The notes beneath the pieces are model-generated. The model searched no databases. It was not told the DNA's origin and was given only the letters and a program-made list of their open reading frames with translations. Source: Stramenopiles sp. TOSAG23-2 (Eukaryota; Sar). From it: 15,372 bases of DNA. The stretch lies in contig LT649648.1 of the NCBI GenBank assembly GCA_900128395.1, positions 1,961-17,332 on the forward strand. The letters run 5' to 3'. Below, one piece after another: positions 6,312-14,913 of this stretch. Positions within the stretch are counted from its first letter, which is position 1; the number at the start of each line of letters is the position of its first letter. Made by a program: the position numbers and the translations under genes.

Positions 6312-7706
6312 TTAAAAGTAATATGGATCTCTACCACGACCATTATTACTATTGTTATTATAACGATCATCAACACGATAATTTCGTTCACGACGACCAT
6401 TTCCATTATTATTATTTTGATTATTATTATTGTAATAATCAAATTTACTATTACCATTATTATACATGTAACTATTACTATTACTTCTTCTATTTCCTCT
6501 TGCTGATGTTGTAGCACTATATTTATTAATATTATCATTACTTCCACTACTACTATCGCTTAATTTACTAACAATATTACCAGTAATAGTATTACTACCA
6601 TCCGCTTTATCATACATAGCGTTGTAATATGCTAATATCATTCCAACAAATTCCAATCCTAATGAAACAAACCATTCAATTACACCAAATGCATTTCCTT
6701 TTTCTGGTTGAAATAATGTTTTTTGCAAGGAAATACCTAGAATTAATGTTACTAAAAATACTATAAGTAACGATATTGCATAACCATACAACATATCACG
6801 ACGACGTTTCGATGCAGCGATCCATCCACCGATCGATACAATGATAACATACAAACCAACACCGACACGTAAATAGGAAACCCAATTATTTTTTATATGT
6901 TCATCACTTGGATATTCTTTCGAAGGATGCGATAAACCATTTACAATTTGCAATGCACCAAATATTAAATTACAAAATGCTATTAATTGTAAAATAATAG
7001 AACATGCACCAGCAGGACTTAAATTGTCGGTATCAGCATTGTTCCAACCTTCTTTTTCATATATGGAGGACAACAAAGTATGAAAGCTTTCTTCAACATT
7101 TTTATTCGTCTTTGCAGATACTTCCAGGAAATCGCATCCCATCTCTTGTGCAACTTGTTCACCTTCTTCATAAGATACTTGACGGCGACTATTGACATCA
7201 CATTTATTTCCAACTAATAAACGAGGTATAAATTCTGCGGAACCCATCATCGTTGTTAAAATTTTATCGTTGATATAACGCGCCATTTCAAACGAATGCC
7301 TCGATGTTACATCATATACTACAATGTAACCATGTACACCAATATAATATCTTGCGGAGAATACTGTTAACTCATCTTGCCCAGTAGTGTCATGAATAGT
7401 CAAAGTTAAACTTTCATGTCCATATTGTATACGTTTTCTATATGTACTTTCAATAGTTGGATTGTATTCTTTATCAAAGACATGGTTTACAAAACGCCCA
7501 ACAATCGATGATTTACCAACACCACGGAAACCTAATACCACGATTTCACGTTGTTTTTTAGATCTAGTAGCAGTTTGTCGTAATATATCTGGTGAGTTTG
7601 GATTCGAAAATTCACTATATGGTAACATATTTTCATAGTCATTATTGGTGTACATGGAAGTTTTATTAGAAATATTTGTAGCAGTAGCAGTAGTAGTATT
7701 ATACAT
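6312..7706 (-). CDS. Rheb/Ras-like GTPase fused to a four-helix membrane domain
   Basis: A 464-residue protein. Residues 1-50 are Thr/Asn-rich and unstructured. Residues 53-217 form a complete Ras-superfamily G domain closest to Rheb: G1 GFRGVGKSS (59-67), G2 YNPTIEST (81-88; Thr84), G3 DTTGQDE (106-112), G4 NKCD (167-170) and G5 SAK (197-199). Arg61 at the Ras Gly12 position is a Rheb hallmark. Then four hydrophobic helices: about 233-255, 278-298, 305-327 and 341-363, with short loops, one of them basic (SKRRRD). The tail (370-464) is Asn/Ser/Arg-rich with Asn runs and ends DPYYF. There is no CAAX box, so the membrane helices probably replace lipid anchoring. Normal Rheb is about 180 aa and activates TORC1 on endomembranes. 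Targeting and effector here are unknown. The fusion is within one uninterrupted frame, with no splice signals between the parts. Confidence 0.92.
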   Translation of the reverse strand: MYNTTTATATNISNKTSMYTNNDYENMLPYSEFSNPNSPDILRQTATRSKKQREIVVLGFRGVGKSSIVGRFVNHVFDKEYNPTIESTYRKRIQYGHESLTLTIHDTTGQDELTVFSARYYIGVHGYIVVYDVTSRHSFEMARYINDKILTTMMGSAEFIPRLLVGNKCDVNSRRQVSYEEGEQVAQEMGCDFLEVSAKTNKNVEESFHTLLSSIYEKEGWNNADTDNLSPAGACSIILQLIAFCNLIFGALQIVNGLSHPSKEYPSDEHIKNNWVSYLRVGVGLYVIIVSIGGWIAASKRRRDMLYGYAISLLIVFLVTLILGISLQKTLFQPEKGNAFGVIEWFVSLGLEFVGMILAYYNAMYDKADGSNTITGNIVSKLSDSSSGSNDNINKYSATTSARGNRRSNSNSYMYNNGNSKFDYYNNNNQNNNNGNGRRERNYRVDDRYNNNSNNGRGRDPYYF

Positions 7707-8289
7707 CTTGTTTCACACCGTCGACACACTTGTATACACAAACGCACACAGCGTAAAGTATTCTATATGTATATATATATGTAGAGAGAGAGAGAGAGAC
7801 AGAATGTGAGTGGTATAATATATTTCTATTTGTACAAATAGATAGACAGACGTTCTTTGTCTTCTTCATATCGATAGTTGTTTTAGTTCATTTTATGGGT
7901 AATTTTTTAAATTATAAATAATTGTGGAGAGGCTTGTTCGATTTGAAATCTTCCTATCAAAAATGACTATTAGAATATTAGAGATAATAATTCATCAATT
8001 CATCCATCCGAATTTAGAATAATTGTGCAATTATTTTTTTATAGTCGATAGGCACCATAGCACGACGAAGAAGAATGCAGTATTTCAATGAAAAAAAAAT
8101 TATTAAAAACAACAATTGTAAACAAATAATACGATACCACGCACGGAGATTGTCATCCGTGAATGTGTTTATTGCTGTGCCAAGATCCTGCGCGCAAGTG
8201 AGTTTTATGATATACTGTATGTTAGCTATTTAAAGGAATATAATCGTTTTGACCACCCACAGAAGCTTGTTTCTCAGTTGTTAAAAGAA
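7707..8289. other. Divergent intergenic region between GTPase fusion and GH36 gene
   Basis: This 583-base gap should contain both promoters. A (GA)n run lies at about 7783-7799, next to a (TA)n tract. A 6-bp stem CACGGA/TCCGTG occurs at 8142-8147 and 8156-8161. The GH36 reading frame stays open upstream of its first ATG back to a TAA at 8119-8121, but has no ATG in that part. A GTGAGT donor-like site is at 8198 and CAG acceptor-like sites are at 8260-8262 and 8275-8277, so a 5' UTR intron is possible. No RNA gene was recognised. Confidence 0.5.
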
Positions 8290-11200
8290 ATGATATCTCC
8301 AACCAGAAAACGTGTTTCTAGTGGGAAAAATAAATTCGTTACCTTTCACCGCAAGACTGGTGTTTTTGAGTTAAGGCCTGGTAACATGTTATATGCATTT
8401 TGTATAAATGCTGGCGGCCATTTGGAACATTTATACTGGGGTCCTAATATTGTAGAAAATGCGTCATTATCTTACCTGCAAAGTTCAAATGTAAAATTAG
8501 CCTTTCAAACTGAAGCTCCACCGATAGATGTCAAACACAAGCAAAAAGAATTTGTACAGCAACTTATTGAACGGGAAAAAAGAAAAGATATTAGGCCGCA
8601 ACAAGTGTGGAAAAATTTTCGTGGCTCCAACGACGTATATCGTAAACGAACAGAAAATATTTCATGGAGAATGTGGACGAGAAATCGAACGAAAGGTATT
8701 AGTGAAGGAGGAAAACTAGTTGATGATATGGTAACTGCACTGCCTCGAGTAGACTTTAAAAAACAAAATGTAATGGCAAAAAGAGCTTTGTCAAAAGAAT
8801 ACGGAGCCACTGAAAGTGAAAAACGAAGGAGTGAAAATCCACTTATTAAAGACGGCACCGATTCCAAAAATATATATATTACGGCAATAAATAATGGCAA
8901 CATTAGTAAGTCCAATAACAGCACAAAACACGATAGTAGTGAAAATGGTACTGGAAGGAGTCCAGGTGGTAAACGCGGTGGCCGACAATCACCAACCTTA
9001 ACATTTAGTAAAAACTTTAGCGTGTCAAATCTACAAGATTTGTGGGAAGGTGAAGACCCGGGACAAAACCAGCATATCAATTCATTTTTAATTTCTGAAA
9101 TATATCGTCGGAAAAAGTCCATTGTCGGGAAAGGTGCTATAAAACACGAATATTCTGATTTTGGCACGGGTGATTTTCGAAGTCCGAGTTTTCGTTTGTC
9201 ATACACGTCTGATGGTTCTCATATTTCTCCAATACTGTATAAAAGTCATCGAATCATTCCAGGAAAAGTGGAAATGAAGGACAAATGTATGCCACATATT
9301 CGTTCATGGGCAAAGACGCCTGCTGAAGAGAAAAAATTTGCTACCACTCTTATTATTACAATGAGTGATAAACATACGGGATTTGAAATCGATTTAATTT
9401 ACACGGTCATTCACAATCATGATGTCATTGTGCGTAGCACCGTTTTTAGAAATCCATTATCAGTAAACGGGAGGCAGGGAAACAATTATGGCAAAGGCAA
9501 TAACCCAATAAGATATAGTGCACGTTTGCACCGTGTAATGAGTGCAACAGTTGATTTTGAAAATGAGCGCGGGGGGTATTATTGTACATATTTAAGCGGT
9601 TCGTGGGCCAGAGAGCGTATTGTAGAGGAAACTAAGTTGCAACCAGGAACTTTTTCGATTGGCTCTACGCGTGGCACAAGTTCACATGTTCACAACCCTT
9701 TTTTTGCTATATCAAGGGGTGGACCTTCCAATGAAAATAATGGAGATATATTTGGTTTTGCATTGGTGTACAGCGGAAATCATGTTATGGAAGCGGAACG
9801 GAATGAAGTTGGGCGAATACGTATAAATGCTGGTATCAACCCAATGTGCTTTTCATGGGCATTAAATCCTGGAGATGAGTTTCAAACTCCTGAATGTGTT
9901 ATGGTATACTCATCGACTGGAATTGGTGGCATGAGCCGCGCATTTCATACCTTATTCCTTGATCATTTATTGCCCAAGGAATGGTCACATATGCATCCAC
10001 CTATATTACTGAATTCATGGGAAGCAAAATACTTTGATGTGTCACATGATAACATTATTCAAATGGCTACGCAGGCAAGTAATTTAGGTATTGAAATGAT
10101 CGTTTTAGACGATGGTTGGTTTGGTGAACGAAATGATGCAAACACATCATTGGGAGATTGGGAAGCTAATCGGAAAAAATTTCCATATGGTATACGTGGC
10201 TGTGCACAAGCAGTGAATAGCGTAGGATTAAAAATGGGCTTATGGTTCGAGCCAGAAATGATTTCAGTGAATTCAAAGCTGTATCAGCAACATCCAGATT
10301 GGTGTTTACATGTGCCTGGCCGACCAATGCAACGAGGTAGAAATCAATTGGTACTCAACATGGGAAGAACGGATGTTCGGGATTATCTTTACAAATGTAT
10401 CTCAAAAATTATTGAAAAGGCCAACATTGCATACATTAAATGGGATATGAACCGTTATTTGACAGAAGTTTTTTCAGTGGAATTGGAAAATTCAAGGCAA
10501 GGCGAAACAAGTCATAGATTTATGTTGGGGACGTATGATTTATTGAACCGAATCGTAAACCAATTTCCACATGTGTTGCTTGAAACATGTTCCGGTGGTG
10601 GAGGTAGATTTGACCCTGGAATGTTGTATTTTTCACCCCAAATTTGGACTAGTGATAATACAGACGCTCTGAACCGCGTCGATATTCAGTATGGAACATC
10701 ACTATTATATCCTGCCCGTGCCATGGGATCTCATTATTCAATGTCGCCAAATCATATAACAATGCGACAGTGTCGATCTCGGACTAGAGCGTTTGTCGCC
10801 ATGTGTGGAACGTTTGGTTTTGAATTAAATTTAGGGACAATATCAGTAGAGGAGCGTGGGTATGTAAGTAAATTTATCGACATGTACAAAGAAGTAAGGG
10901 ATGTTGTTGCGTTTGGTAATTTATATCGTTTGTGGGATCCTAAGGAAGATTTCTGTGCTGCGTGGATGTATGTTTCATATGATCGTCAAAACGCTGCCGT
11001 GTTTGTATTTAATACTGGTATGAGACATTGGTCTGATTTGATGCCAACATTGAGGTTGCAGGGTCTAGCGAAAAATACACTTTACGAAATTACGGAACCT
11101 ATGCCTAATGAATTTACGCGAAAGGAAGACAATTTGCAAGTTGTTCGTGCAACTGAGCCCAGCTATCAGTTATCATCGAAGGTGGTTTACCTTCGTGGGT

Positions 11201-11397
11201 CAACCTTAATGTTAGCAGGTATTCCGGTCAAATTTTTTGCCGCGGATGATGCTGTTTGTTTCAAACTAACTGCAAAACAGTCGTCACACGAAGCTGATGC
11301 GGACAACGCCATGTCCCCATCGAATTCTTATTTAAACTTACAGCTTCTTGAACCACGTAGTGAAGAGAGCCAACAGAACCAAGCATTATTCTTCTAA
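8290..11397 (+). CDS. GH36 alpha-galactosidase (bacterial type) with large N-terminal insertion
   Basis: 1035 residues from the first in-frame ATG, intronless. Glycoside hydrolase family 36 enzymes remove alpha-galactose from raffinose-type sugars and galactomannans. The N-terminal beta-sandwich starts near residue 12 (FVTFHRKTGVFELRPGNML), reaches GGHLEHLYWGP (about 42-52) and resumes at HEYSDFGTGDFR (286-297). The TIM barrel follows with LNSWEAKYFDV (574-584), VLDDGWFGER (605-614), GLWFEPEMIS (about 650-659), KWDMNR with the nucleophile Asp719, CSGGGGR (767-773) and WTSDNTDA with the acid/base Asp789. A C-terminal beta domain ends near 1005. All catalytic motifs are intact. Typical members have 700-750 aa; the excess is a polar, basic, low-complexity insertion at about residues 75-285. 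There is no signal peptide, suggesting a cytosolic enzyme unless an upstream exon exists. Codons look less A/T-ending than in the left-hand genes, consistent with acquisition by transfer, though this is unproven. Confidence 0.94.
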   Translation: MISPTRKRVSSGKNKFVTFHRKTGVFELRPGNMLYAFCINAGGHLEHLYWGPNIVENASLSYLQSSNVKLAFQTEAPPIDVKHKQKEFVQQLIEREKRKDIRPQQVWKNFRGSNDVYRKRTENISWRMWTRNRTKGISEGGKLVDDMVTALPRVDFKKQNVMAKRALSKEYGATESEKRRSENPLIKDGTDSKNIYITAINNGNISKSNNSTKHDSSENGTGRSPGGKRGGRQSPTLTFSKNFSVSNLQDLWEGEDPGQNQHINSFLISEIYRRKKSIVGKGAIKHEYSDFGTGDFRSPSFRLSYTSDGSHISPILYKSHRIIPGKVEMKDKCMPHIRSWAKTPAEEKKFATTLIITMSDKHTGFEIDLIYTVIHNHDVIVRSTVFRNPLSVNGRQGNNYGKGNNPIRYSARLHRVMSATVDFENERGGYYCTYLSGSWARERIVEETKLQPGTFSIGSTRGTSSHVHNPFFAISRGGPSNENNGDIFGFALVYSGNHVMEAERNEVGRIRINAGINPMCFSWALNPGDEFQTPECVMVYSSTGIGGMSRAFHTLFLDHLLPKEWSHMHPPILLNSWEAKYFDVSHDNIIQMATQASNLGIEMIVLDDGWFGERNDANTSLGDWEANRKKFPYGIRGCAQAVNSVGLKMGLWFEPEMISVNSKLYQQHPDWCLHVPGRPMQRGRNQLVLNMGRTDVRDYLYKCISKIIEKANIAYIKWDMNRYLTEVFSVELENSRQGETSHRFMLGTYDLLNRIVNQFPHVLLETCSGGGGRFDPGMLYFSPQIWTSDNTDALNRVDIQYGTSLLYPARAMGSHYSMSPNHITMRQCRSRTRAFVAMCGTFGFELNLGTISVEERGYVSKFIDMYKEVRDVVAFGNLYRLWDPKEDFCAAWMYVSYDRQNAAVFVFNTGMRHWSDLMPTLRLQGLAKNTLYEITEPMPNEFTRKEDNLQVVRATEPSYQLSSKVVYLRGSTLMLAGIPVKFFAADDAVCFKLTAKQSSHEADADNAMSPSNSYLNLQLLEPRSEESQQNQALFF

Positions 11398-11423
11398 AAA
11401 CCCGCACATATATAAAAAAATAT

Positions 11424-11459
11424 CACCAAGTACGTTTCATAAGTACAATATACTTGGTG
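11424..11459 (+). other. 3' UTR hairpin after the GH36 gene
   Basis: CACCAAGTA (11424-11432) and TACTTGGTG (11451-11459) form a perfect 9-bp stem with an 18-nt loop, 27 nt after the GH36 stop codon. It may be a transcript-end or mRNA-stability structure. Eukaryotic genes do not need such terminators, so function is open. Confidence 0.5.
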
Positions 11460-11619
11460 GGGTATATATACTCGTATAAAATTACATTCTCTCACTCATG
11501 TAAATTTTTCATATATATTTTTTCATAAAATAGAGATATAATTTAATGAGTAAAGAAAATAATATACTGAGAGTATATAATTTAATTTGTAGTGCGCACT
11601 AAAGTGGGTATTTGGAGGA

Positions 11620-11752
11620 GAATGCAAATTTTTAATCAACAGAGGATTGAAAACATCGATGTACCTCCATCGGCACTCTTCCTTTATTCGGCTGTACTGA
11701 CACTTACGGTAACTTAAAATCGATTATCTAGGAACTCAGCTATTTTGCATTC
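11620..11752. repeat. Short inverted repeat pair GAATGCAAA
   Basis: GAATGCAAA at 11620-11628 and its reverse complement at 11744-11752 bound a 133-nt segment that is less AT-rich than its flanks. A further direct copy (GAATGCAAAATA) lies near 12094. It could be a miniature transposon-like element, but the arms are short and no target-site duplication is evident. Confidence 0.35.
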
Positions 11753-11974
11753 TTTTTGAGAGTAAGAATTTAAAATCATGAGTAAAAATAAAAAAATAAA
11801 ATTACGCACACGTACAAAATTTTAATTTTTATAAATTTTTATTTAAATTAATCAACGAACGCGCATGGAAGGATAGAAACCTACACTTGTGCTTGTAGAG
11901 TATTAGTTTGCAGAGGTGCATTAGAGCTTTACTATAGTAGGATAGCATATTATTCTTGCGATTGAGTATTGAGC

Positions 11975-12019
11975 ATATTACTTAACACGAGAAGTGTAAA
12001 ATTATTATGATATAACTTA
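11975..12019 (+). repeat. Dispersed repeat, copy B
   Basis: Second copy of the element at 6123-6170, with conserved ATATTACTTAAC, ACGAGAAGTGTAAAATT and ATAACTTA blocks. It lies in the convergent gap, 130 nt past the stop of the minus-strand glycosyltransferase gene. Confidence 0.7.
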
Positions 12020-12149
12020 GATTTTAACCATCACTTTTAAATTAATTTATATAAATTTATTCAATATCTACAATAAAACTGTAAACACTCGAAGAATGCA
12101 AAATAAGTTTCATTAATACCGTCGTATATCTCTTATATAGATTCAAGAT

Positions 12150-14383
12150 CTAGTTTAAAGATAACACGTTTCGCCATTCACTCCACTTTTTCAATGCTAC
12201 ACCATTGCATTCTTTTTCCACAATATCTTGATTATACGATTGCATAAAATGTATATGTTGCCACGTCGGAGCTGCATTTGCACCACTTATCTTAGGCTTG
12301 TCATCAATTATAAAGTCACCAGAGATAACAGTTTTATCCCTGGCAATAATCAATTTATCAACCCATGATTTTCCAAGATGCTTTACTACAAATTCGTATT
12401 TTTCATTCGAGCATTGCCCTGGGCATGTTGGATGAGGAGATGTAACAATTTTTACATCAATGTTTGGATCGGCGGCCATTTCTTTCAGAGCTTCAATTGC
12501 ACCAGGGTATGGCTCGAGGGAAGCGTAAAAAGTAGGTTCTGCTACTACATCTAACACCGTAGCTTGTACATTTTCATCAAAATTTTTCTCGATTTCGTAA
12601 GAACTTCGATTTTGCACAATGTTCAGAATCTTTTCGTTTGATAATATGTCACGTTTTGAAAATCGTGCGATAAATTCCTTGTCCCAATCGACAACCGTAT
12701 TGTCAAGATCAATAAGCAACCTCAATTTACCACCATAACGGCCATTTTTATCTTTAGACTTTTCGTGTTGTGACTTAAACATATCATAATATAGCGCATT
12801 CATTTTATCATAAGAAAATTGACGAAGTACGCGTTCTCTACCGGCAGATGCAAATTTTCGACGCAATCCATTGTTGTTGTATAATTTCGAGATCGCACCC
12901 TTCAACGCGGCGTCGTTTGCAGGCGGTATCAAAAAACCCTCGACATTATCACTGACCGCCTCTGGAATGGCATCAATGCGGCTACAAATTACTGGCCTTT
13001 CAAATGCCATTGCCTCACATATGACCAGTGGTAATACCTCATTCAATGATGGTACCACAACAACATCAGCTGCCATGTAAAAGCGGAGGACGTTCTTTTG
13101 AATATCCATAAGAGTAAAATCTGTTGATCCTTTAACTGTTTGTTCCTCATATCGCCCCCACGTGCACCCATATGTTTCAATGGTTTCTTTAATTTTGTCA
13201 ATGTAAGCTATTTCATGATCCCGGATGTATCGCGCACCAACCATTAGGACTTTTAAGTTCGATAGCGACTCTTCTTTTATCAACGATGAACAAGCTTTTG
13301 CAGTATATATTTGGCCTTTTCTCCCACAAATCGTTCCAATGTGTAAAACTAAGAAGTCTGATTTGTTGTAACCCAACGCGCGCCGGGTCTTTTCTCTTGA
13401 ATGTGATTTTTTGAATGCATCCAGGTTTTTTAATGGCTTCAAGATCAAGATAGGAAGGTAAGTGAGAAAGATATGCAATGATAAGGAAGCTTGTTAGTCA
13501 AACTAAATCTTGAAAAAGTTATCAAAAATATATCCCTGGCGTATGTACACGTTTTACATGTCTATACTTACTATGCCATTGTATACAGTAATCGCAGCAT
13601 CGTCTTGATAAAGGCCTTTATACAACAACTTTTGCATTGTCGATGGAAATACAATTCTGCTACACACTCGAAATGCTTCTTTAATTTTTTTTGCGGTCAA
13701 ATTTTTTCTTAGGAATACTTCTTGAGCGTAATATTCCAATTTATCTTGTGGCCAACTTTCATGTATCACCCAAATAGATGGTATATTGATTTTATCCAAT
13801 TTAACAATAACGTCGCATCTCATAATTGTATTTGCAAGCATGACAGAAACCTGTTTTTGTTTTATGTGGTCCTCTAAGGTATTTAAAAAGTAGTCATCAT
13901 TAGGATTAATTATAATAACTTCAACATCTGTACAAAGGCTCTCAAAATCGCCTTTCATAGGACCGTCTTTTGGCGCAAATACAATATATTTATTGCTTCT
14001 GACTAAAGCGCGCAGAAGAAACAAACAGAAATTATTTGCACCATTTCGTTCCATCGAATGCAGAAATATAGCAAACGTTTTTCGCAAACTTTGTACGCCC
14101 TGGGAACTACCGTTTGCACGAGGCAAAGTTACTTTTGATATAGGCTGATCAAACAATTCTAAGCTATTTTCTGGTAAATATAAATCGTTATTATTCTTGT
14201 TGTTTTTTGATATTTTTTTTACTGCTTGTATGATATCGTTCACGCAACTAGCACTTAACTTATGTTGTTTTCTAAGCTCTTGAAATGCTAAGAACGATGC
14301 AGTTTTCAAGTCTGACTCTGTTGGTCTATCAAATGCTGTTATAGGTTTATTTAAATTGATAACATTTGATCCTGTATTATCGT
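12150..14383 (-). CDS. GT4 glycosyltransferase fused to NT5C-type HAD 5'-nucleotidase, 5' end missing
   Basis: Two exons, 13572-14383 (partial at its 5' end) and 12150-13436. Joined, they restore the inter-domain motif TVYNGI-PLKNLDAF typical of GT4 enzymes. The GT-B N-terminal domain begins with TFAIFLHSMERNGANNF and includes VIHESWPQ. The C-terminal domain has HIGTICGRKGQ and the EX7E motif NEVLPLVICEAM (Glu codons 13038-13040 and 13014-13016). From about 12730 down, the protein continues into a complete 5'(3')-deoxyribonucleotidase (NT5C/NT5M) domain: DLDNTV with the nucleophile Asp (codon 12708-12710), EPYPGAIEALKEMA, VTSPHPTCPGQC, ARDKTVISGDFIIDDKP and a WRNVL end. GT4 enzymes transfer sugars from nucleotide donors and NT5C enzymes dephosphorylate nucleoside monophosphates; the acceptor is unknown. 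No in-frame ATG lies upstream of the GT domain: the frame opens at 14393 after a TGA, with an acceptor-like TTCAG at 14384-14388. More exons or a truncation must therefore be assumed. Confidence 0.86.
13437..13571 (-). other. Spliceosomal intron of the glycosyltransferase gene
   Basis: 135 nt on the minus strand, with donor GTAAGT (13566-13571), branch-like TGACTAAC (13493-13500), a pyrimidine-rich stretch and acceptor TTGAAG ending at 13437. Phase 0. Splicing joins NGI to PLKNLDAF, giving a seamless GT4 core. Confidence 0.88.
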
Positions 14384-14397
14384 CTGAATCATATCAG

Positions 14398-14509
14398 AGA
14401 TAAATTACTATCACAAGGTGCAGCACCTGAATTATTTGATATAAATGCAATAACTGTTGATGAAGGTGCTTCATCTAGTAATAATAATAATAATCAACAG
14501 TTTGTATAA
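14398..14509 (+). pseudogene. Probable orphan terminal exon of an unidentified plus-strand gene
   Basis: The frame reads DKLLSQGAAPELFDINAI, then TVDEGASSS, an Asn run and QQFV before a TAA at 14507-14509. Its codons (GCA, GGT, GAA, TTA, GAT) match the left-hand housekeeping genes, and an Asn run before a stop is typical of protein tails. It is preceded by an acceptor-like ATATCAG (AG at 14396-14397). Upstream on the same strand lies only the antisense of the glycosyltransferase, so the body of this gene is absent. It could be a relic left by rearrangement, or a real last exon of a gene with a distant 5' part. I do not recognise the protein. Confidence 0.5.
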
Positions 14510-14591
14510 TAAGATAAAGTGCTAACAGCTTATTTTATTATTTTACCATACATATTATACATATAACTTTGTACTTGTTAGTATAACCAAC

Positions 14592-14655
14592 AATCGGTAT
14601 TTTGCCGATCACCGAAAATCGGTATTTGCACATTTTGCCGATCTAGATCACCGAT
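14592..14655. repeat. Cluster of ATCGGTATTTTGCCGATC repeats, possible transposon terminus
   Basis: AATCGGTATTTTGCCGATC followed by ACCGA occurs at 14592-14615. It recurs at 14618-14655 with about 10 extra bases after GGTATTTG and 6 (TAGATC) before CACCGATC. The ATCGGT and ACCGAT ends are mutually inverted. Arrays of short subterminal repeats of this kind are common at hAT-like DNA transposon ends. No transposase is present in the window. Confidence 0.45.
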
Positions 14656-14913
14656 CATAAAGAAATTCTGAATTTTGAACATTAGCATAGGAATACCATT
14701 CAATATGTACTTTGTTTGTATTCTATAAATAAGAGTTTCTACATAAAACGATCTAAATTTTACACTATATATTTTTATACTTATTGACATTACTTTAATA
14801 TTTTTTAACCCTTAATATTACTTTACTGTATGCCTTATATGATAGGAAGTTAGTCTATATTTAATATTTTGAGTTAAGTGATAGTTAAAATAACCACTTT
14901 TTTACTATTTTCT

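Larger units (their letters stand above)
11398..12149. other. Convergent 3' intergenic region with small repeats
   Basis: This 752-base gap separates the 3' ends of the GH36 and glycosyltransferase genes. It contains a 9-bp hairpin (11424-11459), an inverted GAATGCAAA/TTTGCATTC pair (11620-11628 and 11744-11752), a palindrome AGTGCGCACT (11591-11600) and dispersed repeat copy B (11975-12019). The less AT-rich stretch 11590-11760 might be a small transposable element or an RNA gene, but I recognise neither. Confidence 0.5.

Noticed and set aside
6275-6547. Ile/Val- and Met-rich frames on both strands over the Asn-rich tail of the GTPase fusion.
   Set aside because: They arise from AAT/ATT trinucleotide repeats encoding the Asn runs of the real gene.
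8505-9206. A long (233-codon) open frame on the minus strand opposite the GH36 insertion.
   Set aside because: It is antisense to a clearly coding frame, has no recognisable domain and begins inside the gene. Most likely a by-product of the codon use of the plus strand.
14578-14790. A 70-codon minus-strand frame considered as an upstream exon of the glycosyltransferase.
   Set aside because: It lies in repeat sequence, has no resemblance to the enzyme and no clear donor site in the right phase.
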